From Cristatella mucedo (Eukaryota; Bryozoa; Phylactolaemata; Cristatellidae), in the NCBI GenBank assembly GCA_009760855.2, contig WPIO01000001.1, positions 2,726,501 through 2,741,000 of the forward strand: a DNA stretch of 14,500 nt. Reading direction: 5' to 3'. The notes under the pieces were generated by a model. The model worked only from the letters and a program-made list of their open reading frames with translations, ran no database searches and was not told the origin of the DNA. Below, piece after piece: positions 1 to 14,500 of the stretch (position 1 is its first letter; every line of letters starts with the position of its first letter). The translations under genes and the position numbers were made by a program.

Positions 1-91
1 TATGCCACAAAAATGCATTGCAAAGGTTGATGATAAATAGTCCAAACGAAACATACGCCACACATAGGACTCAAAATTAATGAGCTTGCTA

Positions 92-264
92 GAGGGTGAG
101 CCGTGATGGCACACTAAGTAAGGCGGTTGCTTTCACGACCTCGGTCCCGAGGTCGTGGGTTCGATTCCTGCCGTGGGCGATCCTTTATCGCCACTGCAAG
201 TGGTGGTGATAGCCGTAAAAGGCTCTTCTGTCGCTATACAAAAAAGAGGCTGTTTAATCAGCTA
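92..264 (+). mobile_element. tRNA-derived SINE, copy 1
   Basis: The head contains GTGAGCCGTGATGGCACACT (A-box region) and the B box GGTTCGATTCC at 158-168. The body carries ACTGCAAGTGGTGGTGATAG (193-212) and ends near GAGGCTG (246-252) followed by sequence of uncertain limit. The order and spacing of B box, GTGGG(C/T)GAT(C/T)C, the ACTGCAAGTGG motif and GAGGCTG match the minus-strand copy at 13700-13855. A perfect 11-bp inverted repeat lies just before the B box (134-157). The head cannot form a proper tRNA cloverleaf as far as I can draw it. Boundaries are approximate. Confidence 0.78.
134..157. repeat. 11-bp perfect inverted repeat inside SINE copy 1
   Basis: CACGACCTCGG and its exact complement flank a 2-nt spacer TC. 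In a tRNA this part would cover the anticodon-to-variable region, so it replaces normal tRNA folding. The copy at 13700-13855 lacks this perfect pairing. Confidence 0.9.
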
Positions 265-1112
265 GGATTCATTTTCATTTATCCCATCGGCATCCCACTT
301 GCACGTATATACACACACACACATGCTTGCATGTGCTCACAGGCACACAAACAGGTACACACTAACTCAAAGGCTTGCACTGTGCAATATCATGTGTTAA
401 CCATAATTTTCCTTTGCCACAATGATCATACCGGACTAGTCCGACACAGACTTGCCTAAGGTTACAACAAGCAAAACCCTGTCAAGTAGCAAATCAGTCA
501 ATGGATCGCCATTACCGTCTTTGTTTCAGCATGACACAGCATCTCTCTACACGACCATGTAACCTGACAATAGGAAAATACAGCAAGTGTACTTACCTCT
601 CATGAAGCTACTCTAGATGCCCTAATTGATGCAACTGGCATATAATATATCGTTAAGTTCCGGGAGACTTATTGTCAGCAGAATTCAAATAAGCTAGTAA
701 GAAGGAAGGCATCATCACCACATAAGCATTTTCCTCAACCTGGCCCAGCACCAGCTGGGCCAGCACTGAGCTTGTATCAGCGTATACTGCTGTGTGCATC
801 TTTATCGACAATTCACAGCCTGCATGCACCTGAACATGCAAGCCTAGCCAAAAATGAGTAAGTTAACAGAGTTTGCAATTGGTGTCTAACGTCTAGCAAG
901 CTGTAGTAATGGCTGCTACATCTCGTTTTGCTATGTTAACAATGCTGCTGAATCAGATAGCCTTTACTAGACCATATTACCAGCCGGCATTGTCGTGTCA
1001 TTGCTATCCAATTAATTTTATTTCGACATCAGTGCAGAAATGTATGCCAAACAAAATATAGCAGCAGGTGGAGAGCCCAGCGGCTAACGCGAATCGCTTG
1101 TCGACGACTTGC

Positions 1113-14500
<13,388 letters not shown>

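Larger units (their letters stand above)
1..1112 (-). other. Start of the intron after exon L (at least 1112 nt), with a SINE copy
   Basis: From the GC donor at 1112 to the window edge I find no exon that resumes the expected FPLR sequence in phase 2, so the next exon most likely lies beyond base 1. The stretch contains a plus-strand SINE (92-264) and a short (CA)n run (309-323). The minus-strand open frame 653-841 does not join in the required phase. Confidence 0.75.

Noticed and set aside
92-180. A functional tRNA gene at the left end
   Set aside because: The B box is good, but no proper cloverleaf can be drawn, a palindrome fills the anticodon side, and a second divergent copy with a shared non-tRNA body shows it is a SINE.
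653-841. Minus-strand open frame (62 codons) as the exon following L
   Set aside because: Acceptors near it that continue phase 2 from exon L lead to early stops, and it lacks the FPLR start expected; only weak, chance-level similarity is visible.

Overview
The window looks like an intron-rich invertebrate animal genome. Its only recognisable gene is a large sacsin-like (SACS family) gene on the minus strand that fills nearly the whole window and runs off its right edge. Twelve exons can be placed by splice signals, unbroken reading frame and residue-by-residue resemblance to animal sacsin. In transcription order (high to low coordinates) they are: A 14251-14500 (cut by the window edge), B 12620-12895, C 12041-12288, D 11638-11849, E 10846-11088, F 9102-9296, G 7372-7535, H 5440-5701, I 4050-4354, J 2576-2767, K 1685-1829 and L 1113-1350. 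Their phases join without a break and give about 910 codons (2730 nt). The start and stop codons, promoter and poly(A) site lie outside the window.

Against vertebrate sacsin (recalled family knowledge, no search was run), exon A is the end of the second sacsin-repeat ATPase-like domain. Exons B to I are the linker part of that repeat unit. Exons J to L open the third HSP90-like (GHKL) ATP-binding domain, with its Asn-box in exon J and its glycine-rich YGxGFNSVYH motif spanning the K/L junction. Vertebrates carry most of this protein in one giant exon; here the corresponding stretch is cut by eleven introns.

The introns (191 to 1670 nt) hold no second protein gene that I can support. They contain two copies of a tRNA-derived SINE, in opposite orientations near the two window ends. 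There is also a 61-nt near-perfect hairpin beside a tandem duplication, a CA microsatellite of about 106 nt just upstream of exon F, a purine-rich block, a GCT/ACT-rich low-complexity tract and several short tandem repeats. Two introns appear to use GC rather than GT donors, and exon F has two in-frame acceptors 15 nt apart.

The species cannot be fixed from the sequence. A metazoan is certain from the gene and its spliceosomal introns. Many introns, CA microsatellites and tRNA-SINEs point away from vertebrates, but the phylum is open. I see no undescribed multi-gene system here; the points of interest are splicing oddities and small repeats.
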